From an uncultured Latescibacterota bacterium (lineage in GTDB: Bacteria; Latescibacterota; UBA2968): a stretch of DNA of 64,000 nt. The position numbers and the translations under genes are program-made. The notes under the pieces are model-generated. The model had not been told where the DNA came from, ran no database searches, and worked only from the letters and a program-made list of their open reading frames with translations. The DNA lies in the NCBI GenBank assembly GCA_958295785.1, contig OY282377.1:3970896-4034895 (forward strand), read 5' to 3'. This document shows positions 27,629 through 34,966 of the stretch, piece after piece; position 1 is the stretch's first letter; each line of letters begins with the position of its first letter.

Positions 27629-27740
27629 GAAGCCTTAACAAAAAGCGTTGCCATGGATTTGTGAGAGGCCGACTTTGAGGCGTTCCTGCGGGTGTTCACG
27701 CATCTGTTTCAGACGCTTGATTTCTTTATGTTAGGGCTTC
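27629..27740 (-). repeat. MITE-A, right boundary of CRISPR element
   Basis: This is the inverted partner of 21021-21132. The inner end is GAAGCCTTAAC, the outer end GTTAGGGCTTC abuts the 5' half of the DUF4276 gene, and it is also 112 bp. Confidence 0.85.
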
Positions 27741-27935
27741 TAAGTCTGGCAACGGCCCCCCTTGTCCGCGCAGCAAATAGTCGCGGAGTTCCCGAACGAC
27801 CCGTCCGTGGCCCCTTACTGCACTTCGCCAGTTGAACCGCACATCGATACTGTATTCATCCGCAAGGCGTTGCACCAATGCGCCAATAACTTCTTGATGG
27901 GCGGAGTCTTCGACGAACAGCGCGATCTCACGCAT
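27741..27935 (-). pseudogene. DUF4276 gene, 5' half (codons 1-65)
   Basis: ATG 27935 overlaps the stop of the AAA ATPase gene (ATGCGTGA). The product begins 'MREIALFVEDSAHQEVIGAL', an acidic FVED strand as in Toprim-like enzymes, and runs to 'GGPLPDL' before the insert. Continuation lies at 20616-21017. The promoter and translation signals are intact, but only a truncated protein with a repeat-encoded tail could be made. ATPase plus Toprim-like nuclease pairs recall OLD and PARIS defence systems. Confidence 0.85.
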
Positions 27936-29226
27936 CGAAATCTCCTCTCAAAATGCGTTCGGAAACGGGCAGCCTTTCCGCTCGGTCGTCAAGTGCATAT
28001 TCAATATCGTTGCTGCGCGCCAGCGGCCCCCATGTGGTAAAGGGGTCGATATGCGTTTGGCGGTCAACGCGCCGCACCGCGAACAGGGAATCGCCGGACA
28101 GCAGATCGGGAAGAATCGGCGAATGCGTAGTGACAATGTACTGGGTCGGGCCAAGGCGCGAGCGCGTCTTCAGCAATTCCGCGATCAACCGAATCCGCCG
28201 CGGGTGAACGCCGTTCTCCGGCTCCTCAAAGCCCACCAGCGAGGGCACCTCATCGGCACCGGTCAATGCCAAAAGCCCCAGCATTCGCAACGTGCCTTCA
28301 GACAACACCCGCGCGGGAATGGCGACCCCACCTTCGTTCAGACGCAACTCGACCTCGCCGAGTTCGCTCACATCCACCTCAATCCCCTCCACATTGGGCA
28401 TCAAGGTGTGCAATGCCCTTTCAACGGCCTTGAACTGCCTGGGCTTGAGCACCTGAAGCGTATTGAGAAAAGCCGCGAGTTCCTCGCCCATCAGCCCCAT
28501 GTGGCGCACTTCCTTGACCGGATTGACCGCGCGCATGCGCTCGCGTGGCTCGAAGTAGAAGAACAGCCAATGCTCCAATTCGCGCCGCGCCGCGACCAGG
28601 TGCGGATAGTGCGGCGGATAATGCGGCATGGAAAGAATCGTATGGTCGAGATAGCGGTCGTAGTACGTGGGGTGCGCCTGTCCCTCCAGCCGCAAGCGGA
28701 TATGGTCGCCGTGCCGTTCGATAAAGGGCCTGCGTTTGCCCGTGGGTTCTCCCGCAGCGTTCAGCGCCGCCAGATATTCATCCGCGATGCACATAATCCC
28801 GGATCGGGGTTGCATCTCGACCTCCACTCGGTAGCGCAAGTTGCGTTCGCGGACAGGGGCGGGCCTGTTGTCTGTCTCTGTGCTGCTCGGACGCCGCATT
28901 TCCCGTATCTGCCGATTGACGGCCTCGACGACCCCATCCGACAGGTCCAAATCGGCCTCAAGAGAAAAGATCAACCGCTCTTGCTGAACCATCCCCTTAA
29001 GCCCTTTTTCCCCAATCGCGAAGGATTCGAGCGGCTTGCCCCGATACGGCGGATCAAAGGCTTCCTTCAGCGTGCGACTCGTCGCCAGTTTCGACAAAAG
29101 TTGGAGCGCGTCGAGGAAATTGCTCTTGCCGGCCGCATTTGGCCCGAATAGCAGGGTGAGAGGCGAAAGTTGCACCTCGACATTGGACAGGGATTTGTAG
29201 CCCTTGATGTGAACGCGCTTCAGCAT
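27928..29226 (-). CDS. AAA_21-type ATPase (OLD-like)
   Basis: This 432-residue ABC-like ATPase of the RecF/OLD type has Walker A 'GPNAAGKSN' (Lys 34), an acidic Walker B-like 'LVGFEEPENGVHP' (about 335) and the His switch 'VTTHSPI' (about 370). The signature-like 'VLSEGTLRML' precedes Walker B. It would be a cytoplasmic sensor-motor controlling the partner nuclease. Its stop overlaps the DUF4276 start, and its own start overlaps the GIY-YIG stop, so the three are translationally coupled. With the DUF4276 gene split, the pair is presumably disabled. Confidence 0.85.
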   Translation of the reverse strand: MLKRVHIKGYKSLSNVEVQLSPLTLLFGPNAAGKSNFLDALQLLSKLATSRTLKEAFDPPYRGKPLESFAIGEKGLKGMVQQERLIFSLEADLDLSDGVVEAVNRQIREMRRPSSTETDNRPAPVRERNLRYRVEVEMQPRSGIMCIADEYLAALNAAGEPTGKRRPFIERHGDHIRLRLEGQAHPTYYDRYLDHTILSMPHYPPHYPHLVAARRELEHWLFFYFEPRERMRAVNPVKEVRHMGLMGEELAAFLNTLQVLKPRQFKAVERALHTLMPNVEGIEVDVSELGEVELRLNEGGVAIPARVLSEGTLRMLGLLALTGADEVPSLVGFEEPENGVHPRRIRLIAELLKTRSRLGPTQYIVTTHSPILPDLLSGDSLFAVRRVDRQTHIDPFTTWGPLARSNDIEYALDDRAERLPVSERILRGDFDA

Positions 29227-29600
29227 CTCGCGTCTCCTTTCATCTTATTCCGATTCGTCTCGGGTTGCCAGTCGCGGATGATGGCTGTTTCCAAGGCGTC
29301 GGTTTCCTCGGCATTGGCCGTGAAGGCGACTGAAAATTGCACCATGTCGCGGAAGGTGCGGAGGACGCGCCGCAGGCTCGGGTTCGGCTCGTTCTGGAGG
29401 TGGTCGAGCAGGCGGCGACGGATGCAGGTTTCCGACTTGCCCACATAGATGCAGTCGTACCCGTCTATCACTGCCGATGGCAACCACAGCGCGTACACGC
29501 CGCAGCGGTTCTCCGGCAGTGTCTGCACGTTTTCGCGGCAGTAGGGGTGGTGCTGTTGCCGCAAGCGATATTTGAGGGCGAAGGGGGTCGTTTGGGACAT
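29220..29600 (-). CDS. GIY-YIG nuclease-domain protein
   Basis: The product is 126 residues starting 'MSQTTPFALKYRL'. The GIY-YIG core is visible as 'CGVYALWLPS' (GVY), then 'YDCIYVGKSETCIRRRLLDH', with the YVG and the catalytic-type Arg, and a later acidic helix containing 'TDALETAIIRDW'. Such small domains cut or nick DNA. The longer frame is rejected because its first 28 residues fall in low-complexity gap DNA. It lies between the methyltransferase and the AAA ATPase, overlapping the latter by seven bases. Its target is unknown. Confidence 0.8.
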   Translation of the reverse strand: MSQTTPFALKYRLRQQHHPYCRENVQTLPENRCGVYALWLPSAVIDGYDCIYVGKSETCIRRRLLDHLQNEPNPSLRRVLRTFRDMVQFSVAFTANAEETDALETAIIRDWQPETNRNKMKGDARC

Positions 29601-29702
29601 TTTATAGGGGGGAGTGGCTACTGCGAAAGGCATGAGACTGAGAAAGACGTGAGACTGAGAAAGGCACGGGCGGGGACTGGTCACTGACCACCGGCCACTG
29701 CA

Positions 29703-32609
29703 TCACAACAGCGTCCCCTGTTCTTCAATCTGCATCCGCTCGACAATATCCTGCCACTCTGCGACCAGATGGTTGAAGAGGACCGCGTTTTGGGACTCGC
29801 CCTTGCGGTCGTGGTGTTCGTAGAGGATGCGCGCCAACCGCTCGACGGACTCGGCGTTGCCGTCCATGGCCCGCGCCACTCGCGCCGCGCCGGGAATGCC
29901 GCCGCCGTCCTCGCGCTTGGTGTCCAAGTGATACGCCATGCGGAAGCAACCCTCCCACGCGGTCATTTTGAGCAGGGGAGGGGGCAACGGGCGGTCGGGG
30001 CCGTATTCATCGACCGGTAGCAGGCGCACTCGCCCGCCCCCGGCGGTGAGCAGATGGCGTATAGACAGGGCGTCGATGGACACGTTTTTGGCTTGGGCGA
30101 GCACCTCGGCGTCGCCGTATCGGCCTTCGCCATAGCCATTCTGCCGCAACCAGTCCATGCAAAAGCGGCTCTCGGCGTCCAAGTTGCCCTGTTCCCGCTG
30201 GTGGTATTCGGCGATGACGCGGTTGATCTCGGCCAGTGCCTCGCGCACCGGCACAGGCTCGCCGCCGATAGTCTCCACGCTGCTGTATTGGGAGTAGATT
30301 TTCATGCCCGGCCCAATGGCCGCCTGCGCCAAATCGACCGGGGCGATGTGGCCCTTCCGTGTGAGGTGGTCGAGATCGGCGGGCAAATCGCGCTCTAAGG
30401 CGTCCAAGAACTGGCGGCGCGTCACCATGACCGCGTCCTCGGCACGCGGGCGGCAGACCAAGACGACGGACGAGGCCAGCGCATTGGTTCCGAGCGAAAC
30501 TGAACGATTGCCCAACTCCGTTCGCATCGGCCAAGTGCCGATGATCTGAAATCCGGCGTTCACCAATGCGGACAGCATCGTGTCCCAACCTGTGGAGGTT
30601 CTGCCGCCGCGTGCCATCTCCTGTTGTTTGTAGGCGTAGAAGATGGACGACGGAAATTCCGGGCTACAACGCTTCCGTATCAGCCGCAAGGTTTTGTTCA
30701 ACAAATCCTCGAATCGCTCGCGGGGATTATCGAACCGGAACCGAGAGGCAATCATCTCCTCTGCTTTGGGTACCAGAATGCCGGCAAACAGTTCAGGATA
30801 GATGCCGCGCAACAATGGGCGCAACCATACATAGAAGAAGTCGGAGAGATCGGCGTAACCAATGTTGTCGTAATAAGGCGGATCAGTAACGATTACGGGC
30901 CCACTGTCGGCGTAGATGGTGGTTGAGGCGTCGGCTTGATGTGTTTCACCGGCGTTTGCATCAACAGGCAGACGCTCGACAGCATTTGAGATTCGTTCAA
31001 CGTGAGCAAGCCAATTCCCTATTGAATTGCAGAAGGGATTCGTTTCGGCAAAATCCCAAACCATCGGGATTGCTTGGCGTGCGAAAATGTTTCTGATTGC
31101 TTCAAGCGACACATGCAACGTCGCAAAACTGGAACAATAGTCCGCATTTTTACCAACCGCCAACGCAAGATAGGTGCGAATAGAATTGACGTATCCCTCA
31201 TCCGCTCCGTCCCTTTTTATGACCTCTCCAACATCCCCTAACAGATCGCTAAACGTGGTCAGCACGGTCAATTGTCGCTTTGTGAAAAGTTGATGCCAGT
31301 GTGTCAACCCATAAGCCTGCACCCTGAAACCCAAGGCTTGCTTTGGTAGATTGCCGACAGGCCGCCATTTAGGTTCGGCTTTCTGCGCCGCCTCGACATG
31401 ACCTTCTGTTGGCGACGCGAACAGCCGCTTGCGATTCCCCTCGGCGACGATGGCAGTCATCACCTCGCCCATCCGCCCTGCCTGCGCCTGCTCGCGCACA
31501 TAAGTCAACTTCACGCCGGCGTTACACGCGATACAGGTCGCGCCGTTGCGGTCCACGGTGCCGCCCTTGGGCACACCGCCGCTGTGGTTCTGCACCGCAA
31601 ACGAAACGCTTGCGCCCTCGACGACCGGCCGTATCCAGTGCTCATTGCCCTTTTTCTTCGACACCTGAAACGTCCTCATCAACGGCATTGCCGCGCCGCA
31701 GGCCGGATTCGGACAGGGCACTGTCCGCGCCCACAGCCACGCGATCACAGTGGCCTCGCCGCCATCCCTCAGTCGCACCTTGGGATAGAAATGCCCGACG
31801 CGCCTATAAGCCTCCTCGCGCATCCAACGCCCGTAATAGCGAATGTCGTCGGCCAAGCCCGCCGCACCGCGCCAGTGGCCGGTGGCTGTTGGCTTGTCCT
31901 CGCCCCCCTGCATTCCAACCTTTCCCTGCCCACTGCCCACCGAAGCCGCGTTTTTTTTTCGCGCCTTTTCGCGTCTTTCGCAGTTTGTTTTCACCGACCG
32001 TTGCCCCCTGACCACTGGATCCACATCTGGATTGATCGGCGGCCGATTGCGGAACTTGGGCGGCAGTTCGATCAACGCCTTGGTGATGAGCACGGCGACC
32101 GGGTTGAGATCCGTCCCCACTGCCTTTAGCCCCAGCCGTTGCGCCTCCAACGGAATGGACCCGCCGCCAGAGAAAGGGTCGTAAATGGGCAACGCCCTGT
32201 CGGCCAAATAGCGCAACACATCCGCCGACGCAGTGGGGGCCGTCTCGCCCCCGCGAGCGCGGGCCACCGAGCGGGCGATCTCGTATCGCGCCTGCCGCAA
32301 CAGCACCTGCACATCGGTCTTGCGCTCGTCCGTGCTCTCCCACTTGACCAACTCGCGGATGATCCCGTGCAGCCGCTCACGCTCGGCCCGCTGCGCCTCC
32401 TCTGTGGGAAACTCCTCCACACACGCCGCTGGGTCATCCACCATACTGGCAAAAATGACCGCCCGGCACGCCGCCAATGGCCGCCGCGCCCACCACAGAT
32501 GCAACGTGGAGGGATGGCCGTGCCGAATCGATTTCTCGCGGGCCGACTCGGCGTTGATCTCCGCTAAGGGCAGATCGACCTCGATGAGCTTCTTGCGGTA
32601 TATTTTCAT
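29703..32609 (-). CDS. DUF1156 DNA methyltransferase (anti-phage type)
   Basis: This 968-residue amino-methyltransferase has the DUF1156 N-terminus 'LIEVDLPLAEINAESAREKS' and 'HLWWARRPLAACRA', SAM motif 'IYDPFSGGGSIPLEAQRLG' (about 142-160) and the catalytic motif DPPYYDN (about 573). Zinc-like Cys pairs occur near 280 and 350. Such proteins are found with DUF499 ATPases in phage-defence clusters, and a DUF499 gene lies at 37163-40501. Residues about 198-229 are encoded by DNA resembling an intergenic repeat, an in-frame insertion. It could methylate self DNA or act in restriction. Confidence 0.88.
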   Translation of the reverse strand: MKIYRKKLIEVDLPLAEINAESAREKSIRHGHPSTLHLWWARRPLAACRAVIFASMVDDPAACVEEFPTEEAQRAERERLHGIIRELVKWESTDERKTDVQVLLRQARYEIARSVARARGGETAPTASADVLRYLADRALPIYDPFSGGGSIPLEAQRLGLKAVGTDLNPVAVLITKALIELPPKFRNRPPINPDVDPVVRGQRSVKTNCERREKARKKNAASVGSGQGKVGMQGGEDKPTATGHWRGAAGLADDIRYYGRWMREEAYRRVGHFYPKVRLRDGGEATVIAWLWARTVPCPNPACGAAMPLMRTFQVSKKKGNEHWIRPVVEGASVSFAVQNHSGGVPKGGTVDRNGATCIACNAGVKLTYVREQAQAGRMGEVMTAIVAEGNRKRLFASPTEGHVEAAQKAEPKWRPVGNLPKQALGFRVQAYGLTHWHQLFTKRQLTVLTTFSDLLGDVGEVIKRDGADEGYVNSIRTYLALAVGKNADYCSSFATLHVSLEAIRNIFARQAIPMVWDFAETNPFCNSIGNWLAHVERISNAVERLPVDANAGETHQADASTTIYADSGPVIVTDPPYYDNIGYADLSDFFYVWLRPLLRGIYPELFAGILVPKAEEMIASRFRFDNPRERFEDLLNKTLRLIRKRCSPEFPSSIFYAYKQQEMARGGRTSTGWDTMLSALVNAGFQIIGTWPMRTELGNRSVSLGTNALASSVVLVCRPRAEDAVMVTRRQFLDALERDLPADLDHLTRKGHIAPVDLAQAAIGPGMKIYSQYSSVETIGGEPVPVREALAEINRVIAEYHQREQGNLDAESRFCMDWLRQNGYGEGRYGDAEVLAQAKNVSIDALSIRHLLTAGGGRVRLLPVDEYGPDRPLPPPLLKMTAWEGCFRMAYHLDTKREDGGGIPGAARVARAMDGNAESVERLARILYEHHDRKGESQNAVLFNHLVAEWQDIVERMQIEEQGTLL
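31925..32018. repeat. Dispersed repeat inserted inside the methyltransferase gene
   Basis: The plus strand reads a CCACTGCCCAC edge, a T-run, CGCGCCTTTTCGCGTCTTTC, CAGTTTG and GACCACTGG. The same words make up gaps at 16860-16910 and 34395-34470, and TGACCACTG also occurs at 27278-27292 and, in variant form, near 29680. Here the repeat is in frame and adds about 30 lysine/arginine- and glycine-rich residues. Confidence 0.6.
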
Positions 32610-32639
32610 TGTTGCTCCTCACAGTACAACAAACTAATC

Positions 32640-32830
32640 AACAGAACGGCGTAGGGGTTGGGAGCGGGCGGACCGCTGACTTCTTGGAATCTGGGGGGGG
32701 GCGAGGACTACGGGTGATGGAGGACGAGCGGACTGACCGCTGACTTCTTGGAATCTGGGTGCGAGGACAGGCACGGGGGCCTGTCCCTACGGGTGATGGA
32801 GGACGGGCGGGCGGACCGCTGATGGTACTG
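32640..32830. repeat. Imperfect tandem repeat, about 2.5 units
   Basis: The unit begins ACCGCTGACTTCTTGGAATC (32672, 32735 and a truncated start at 32815) and includes ACGGGTGATGGAGGACG. One unit has gained the palindrome-like GACAGGCACGGGGGCCTGTC. There is no gene here. Confidence 0.65.
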
Positions 32831-32975
32831 CGCGCAGGCTCTATTTTTTGGGAGAAAGTGCCCATAGTGGATGTGCAAATTGGGGAGCGTCTCTAGGGCT
32901 TCCAAGTATGTTTTCTGTCGCACTCGTCGCTCCGAGTCTTTTGTCGTTTTCTTCAACGTTCCCATCTGAAACGAA

Positions 32976-33749
32976 TTAAGAGGCCAAGCTGATGTACCTG
33001 TCAATATCGGGAACAGATTTTTCCCGAAAGTCGTTCAGTGCCGGATACTGGGTATCGGCATTCTTGGTCAGGTAGGCCCGTTCCTTTCTTCCCAACGCTT
33101 CGAAATCCTCATAAACCACAAGGCTGAAGAACGGCAACTCATCTTTCTCAAACTCCAACAGAGCAATGGCGACATTTTTTGCCTTGTCGTTGCCCGGCAC
33201 TCCGAAAACATAAAAGTCAACATTTTTGTATTTTAGAAACCAATCTACACTGATGGGATATTCAGAGAGAGGAGAATAGTCCGCACGGGGATTAAACCGC
33301 TTGAGTTCGGTCGTGACGTATTCCTCCAAATCGTCGTAAAACGCACTGCGGATAATCTCTCTGCTCCAATAGCGCATATTGCACACTTTTTGCACGCAAC
33401 CCGCAAATTGCAATATACTCTCATAGAGTCTGTCCACAGGCGTATCCAGATAAAGATGGCCCTGATCGTTATGAACGCCGTTGTTGATGAGAATACTGTC
33501 AAAAATTCTCTGCCGGGTGTCGGTATTCACCTCGTAAGTGTAGGACAAGCGCATCAGCGTCATTCCAAAATCGCATAAGCGAATACAACCCGCGTGCTCG
33601 GCGCTATCCTGCAAATAGATGTCCACCATATCTCCATCCTCGTGGAGTATGGGAGCGATCAACTGGTAATGCCCCGGGCGGCGCTCGTAGAAATCAAAGC
33701 CCGCCGCTATCGTACCGCTCAATGAGGCCCTAATGCGATTGATGTCCAT
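32976..33749 (-). CDS. DUF1828-domain protein
   Basis: This 257-residue protein matches the DUF1828 pattern as I remember it: 'PILHEDGDMVDIYLQDS', 'IRLCDFGMTLMRLSYTYEV' and 'RQRIFDSILINNGVHNDQGH', followed by a C-terminal region with 'VDFYVFGVPGNDKAKNVAIA' (nuclease-fold-like beta strands, DUF1829-type). The function is not established. AGGGAG lies upstream of ATG 33749. The neighbours are defence genes, and the next gene upstream on the same strand (33901-34236) is probably its operon partner, so a toxin-antitoxin or defence role is possible. Confidence 0.65.
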   Translation of the reverse strand: MDINRIRASLSGTIAAGFDFYERRPGHYQLIAPILHEDGDMVDIYLQDSAEHAGCIRLCDFGMTLMRLSYTYEVNTDTRQRIFDSILINNGVHNDQGHLYLDTPVDRLYESILQFAGCVQKVCNMRYWSREIIRSAFYDDLEEYVTTELKRFNPRADYSPLSEYPISVDWFLKYKNVDFYVFGVPGNDKAKNVAIALLEFEKDELPFFSLVVYEDFEALGRKERAYLTKNADTQYPALNDFREKSVPDIDRYISLAS

Positions 33750-33900
33750 TAGAAAAGGCTCCCTTACAGTAATTCGGGGAAATACCCCCCGTAATTGGTC
33801 GCGCCAATATCGCCAAAGAAAACCACAAGCGCGTCTTCAAATGTGCTATATCGGCTCGTGATTTTTCTATCTCGCTCTTGGGGTTGCGTATTTCCAGACG

Positions 33901-34236
33901 CTATTTCTGTTGCGGTGATGCGGTGAATGTGTGGCTGGGCATAATGCCCATCGGGGGCCGGCTGTATCCGCCGTGCGGTCCATTGTAGCGAACAAGCGTG
34001 ATGGTTCCCAACTTTGGGTCGTTGGTTTGATAACGCAACCCGATAGAAAAATTTTCTATGAACATGATGTTTTGGCGCGTAAAGACCGTGAACTTTTCGG
34101 CGCTGGACGGCATGGTTTCCAATGCCAAATCACAACGCTTGTGGAGATTTTCTTCTTTATATCCTCTAACGGGTTCCTTCTTTACGATCACTTTGGGACA
34201 AGCTATCAAATCCCTAATTTGCCGATCAGTCAGCAT
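33901..34236 (-). CDS. Hypothetical 111-residue protein
   Basis: ATG 34236 follows AAAGGAG at good spacing, which rejects the longer start. The protein begins 'MLTDRQIRDLIACPKVIVKK', with 'KFTVFTRQNIMFIENFSIGL' and 'TLVRYNGPHGGYSRPPMG', a small beta-rich domain. I do not recognise a named function. It precedes the DUF1828 gene on the same strand by about 150 bp, suggesting a two-gene unit. Confidence 0.65.
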   Translation of the reverse strand: MLTDRQIRDLIACPKVIVKKEPVRGYKEENLHKRCDLALETMPSSAEKFTVFTRQNIMFIENFSIGLRYQTNDPKLGTITLVRYNGPHGGYSRPPMGIMPSHTFTASPQQK

Positions 34237-34328
34237 AGCATCTCCTTTAGCCACAGGTCGACGAGCTTTGACATACACTCTCTACCTGTGTATTATTTTC
34301 TTTCCCCCAGTGATAGTATCGCTGGCCC

Positions 34329-34370
34329 GACGCTCCTCAGTTCTCAAATTGAGGGGCGTCTCTTTTTTTT
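34329..34370 (+). terminator. Hairpin with T-run
   Basis: The 11-bp stem GACGCTCCTCA / TGAGGGGCGTC (one G-T pair) is followed by TCTTTTTTTT. It is oriented to stop plus-strand transcription into the minus-strand genes. 34371-34489 holds the dispersed GTGAACTGCTGGTGAGG-type palindrome and no gene. Confidence 0.6.
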
Positions 34371-34489
34371 GAGCCGTCCTCCCGCCTCTCCGATTTCCAC
34401 GCCTTTTCGCGTCGTGAACTGCTGGTGAGGCGTCGCAGTTGTACCCCGCTCCGCGTCTTTCGTAGTTCCCTTGTCCGGCTGTAGCGTGT

Positions 34490-34966
34490 TTAGCCACGCA
34501 ACGCTTGGGTCAATGGCGATCCGCACCGCATTAGGTGAATCAGTTCTGGCTTTCCTCGAAAACGAACCTTGTTTTTACGCAATTTGTCCACTTCAGCGCG
34601 GTGAAGTCCACCATCGTGAACTGCGATAGGGCGAAACCTGACTCGAATCTTCTGTGGCAATAAATTATCCGCTATATTGGCCCCACCCTGCAATTGGCGT
34701 TGAAACTCGTTGGCCCCTTTCTTACTTGCGGTCAATTCTATTGGCGCGACCCACGGCCCGTCATTGTCATCTTTGCCGCCAACGAACAAATAATTACAAT
34801 GAGCTTGGTTGATATTCACCGGCGAAGCCGGGTGTTCCAGACTGATCAGCACATTTGGCTCCGGTACATCCTTCAGTGATAGCGAGCAACCACCATCGCG
34901 GCATTTTGTATCATGGCATCCTGGGTCTGTTTTTCTTCGAACTGTTTCCACCACTGTCGTTGGCAT
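34490..34966 (-). CDS. Partner of AAA ATPase, unknown
   Basis: This 158-residue protein starts with ATG overlapping the ATPase stop by one base (TAATG), so the two are coupled. The N-terminus has a Cys/His cluster ('CHDTKCRDGGC') and a strand-rich middle ('VLISLEHPASPVNINQAHCN', 'YLFVGGKDDNDGPWVAPIEL'). A basic C-terminus ('LRKNKVRFRGKPELIHLMRC') follows. The 'VAPIELTASKKG' stretch recalls restriction-like nucleases in which E-x-K lies on a beta strand, but I cannot confirm it. It is probably the effector of a two-gene defence system. Confidence 0.6.
   Translation of the reverse strand: MPTTVVETVRRKTDPGCHDTKCRDGGCSLSLKDVPEPNVLISLEHPASPVNINQAHCNYLFVGGKDDNDGPWVAPIELTASKKGANEFQRQLQGGANIADNLLPQKIRVRFRPIAVHDGGLHRAEVDKLRKNKVRFRGKPELIHLMRCGSPLTQALRG

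Larger units (their letters stand above)
21021..27740. mobile_element. Composite element carrying the CRISPR array
   Basis: A 6,720-bp unit is bounded by two 112-bp MITE-A copies in inverted orientation, outer ends GAAGCCCTAACATAAAG and its complement. TAA directly repeats at 21018-21020 and 27741-27743 (it could also be a TA target). It lies inside a DUF4276 gene whose halves are restored in frame on removal. Contents: 72-repeat array, an unknown ORF, HEPN and cas1 fragments, and one orphan repeat. No transposase is inside, so movement would need enzyme in trans. Alternatively a single MITE-A inserted first and the array later recombined into it. Confidence 0.8.

Noticed and set aside
5764-27740. 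A larger composite element running from the MITE-A at 5764 to the one at 27740
   Set aside because: The 5764 copy has non-matching flanks and housekeeping genes (hemL, uvrA, nuo) lie between; the in-frame DUF4276 join supports 21021-27740 instead.
28051-29151. 366-residue plus-strand ORF
   Set aside because: It is antisense to the AAA ATPase, which has intact Walker motifs.
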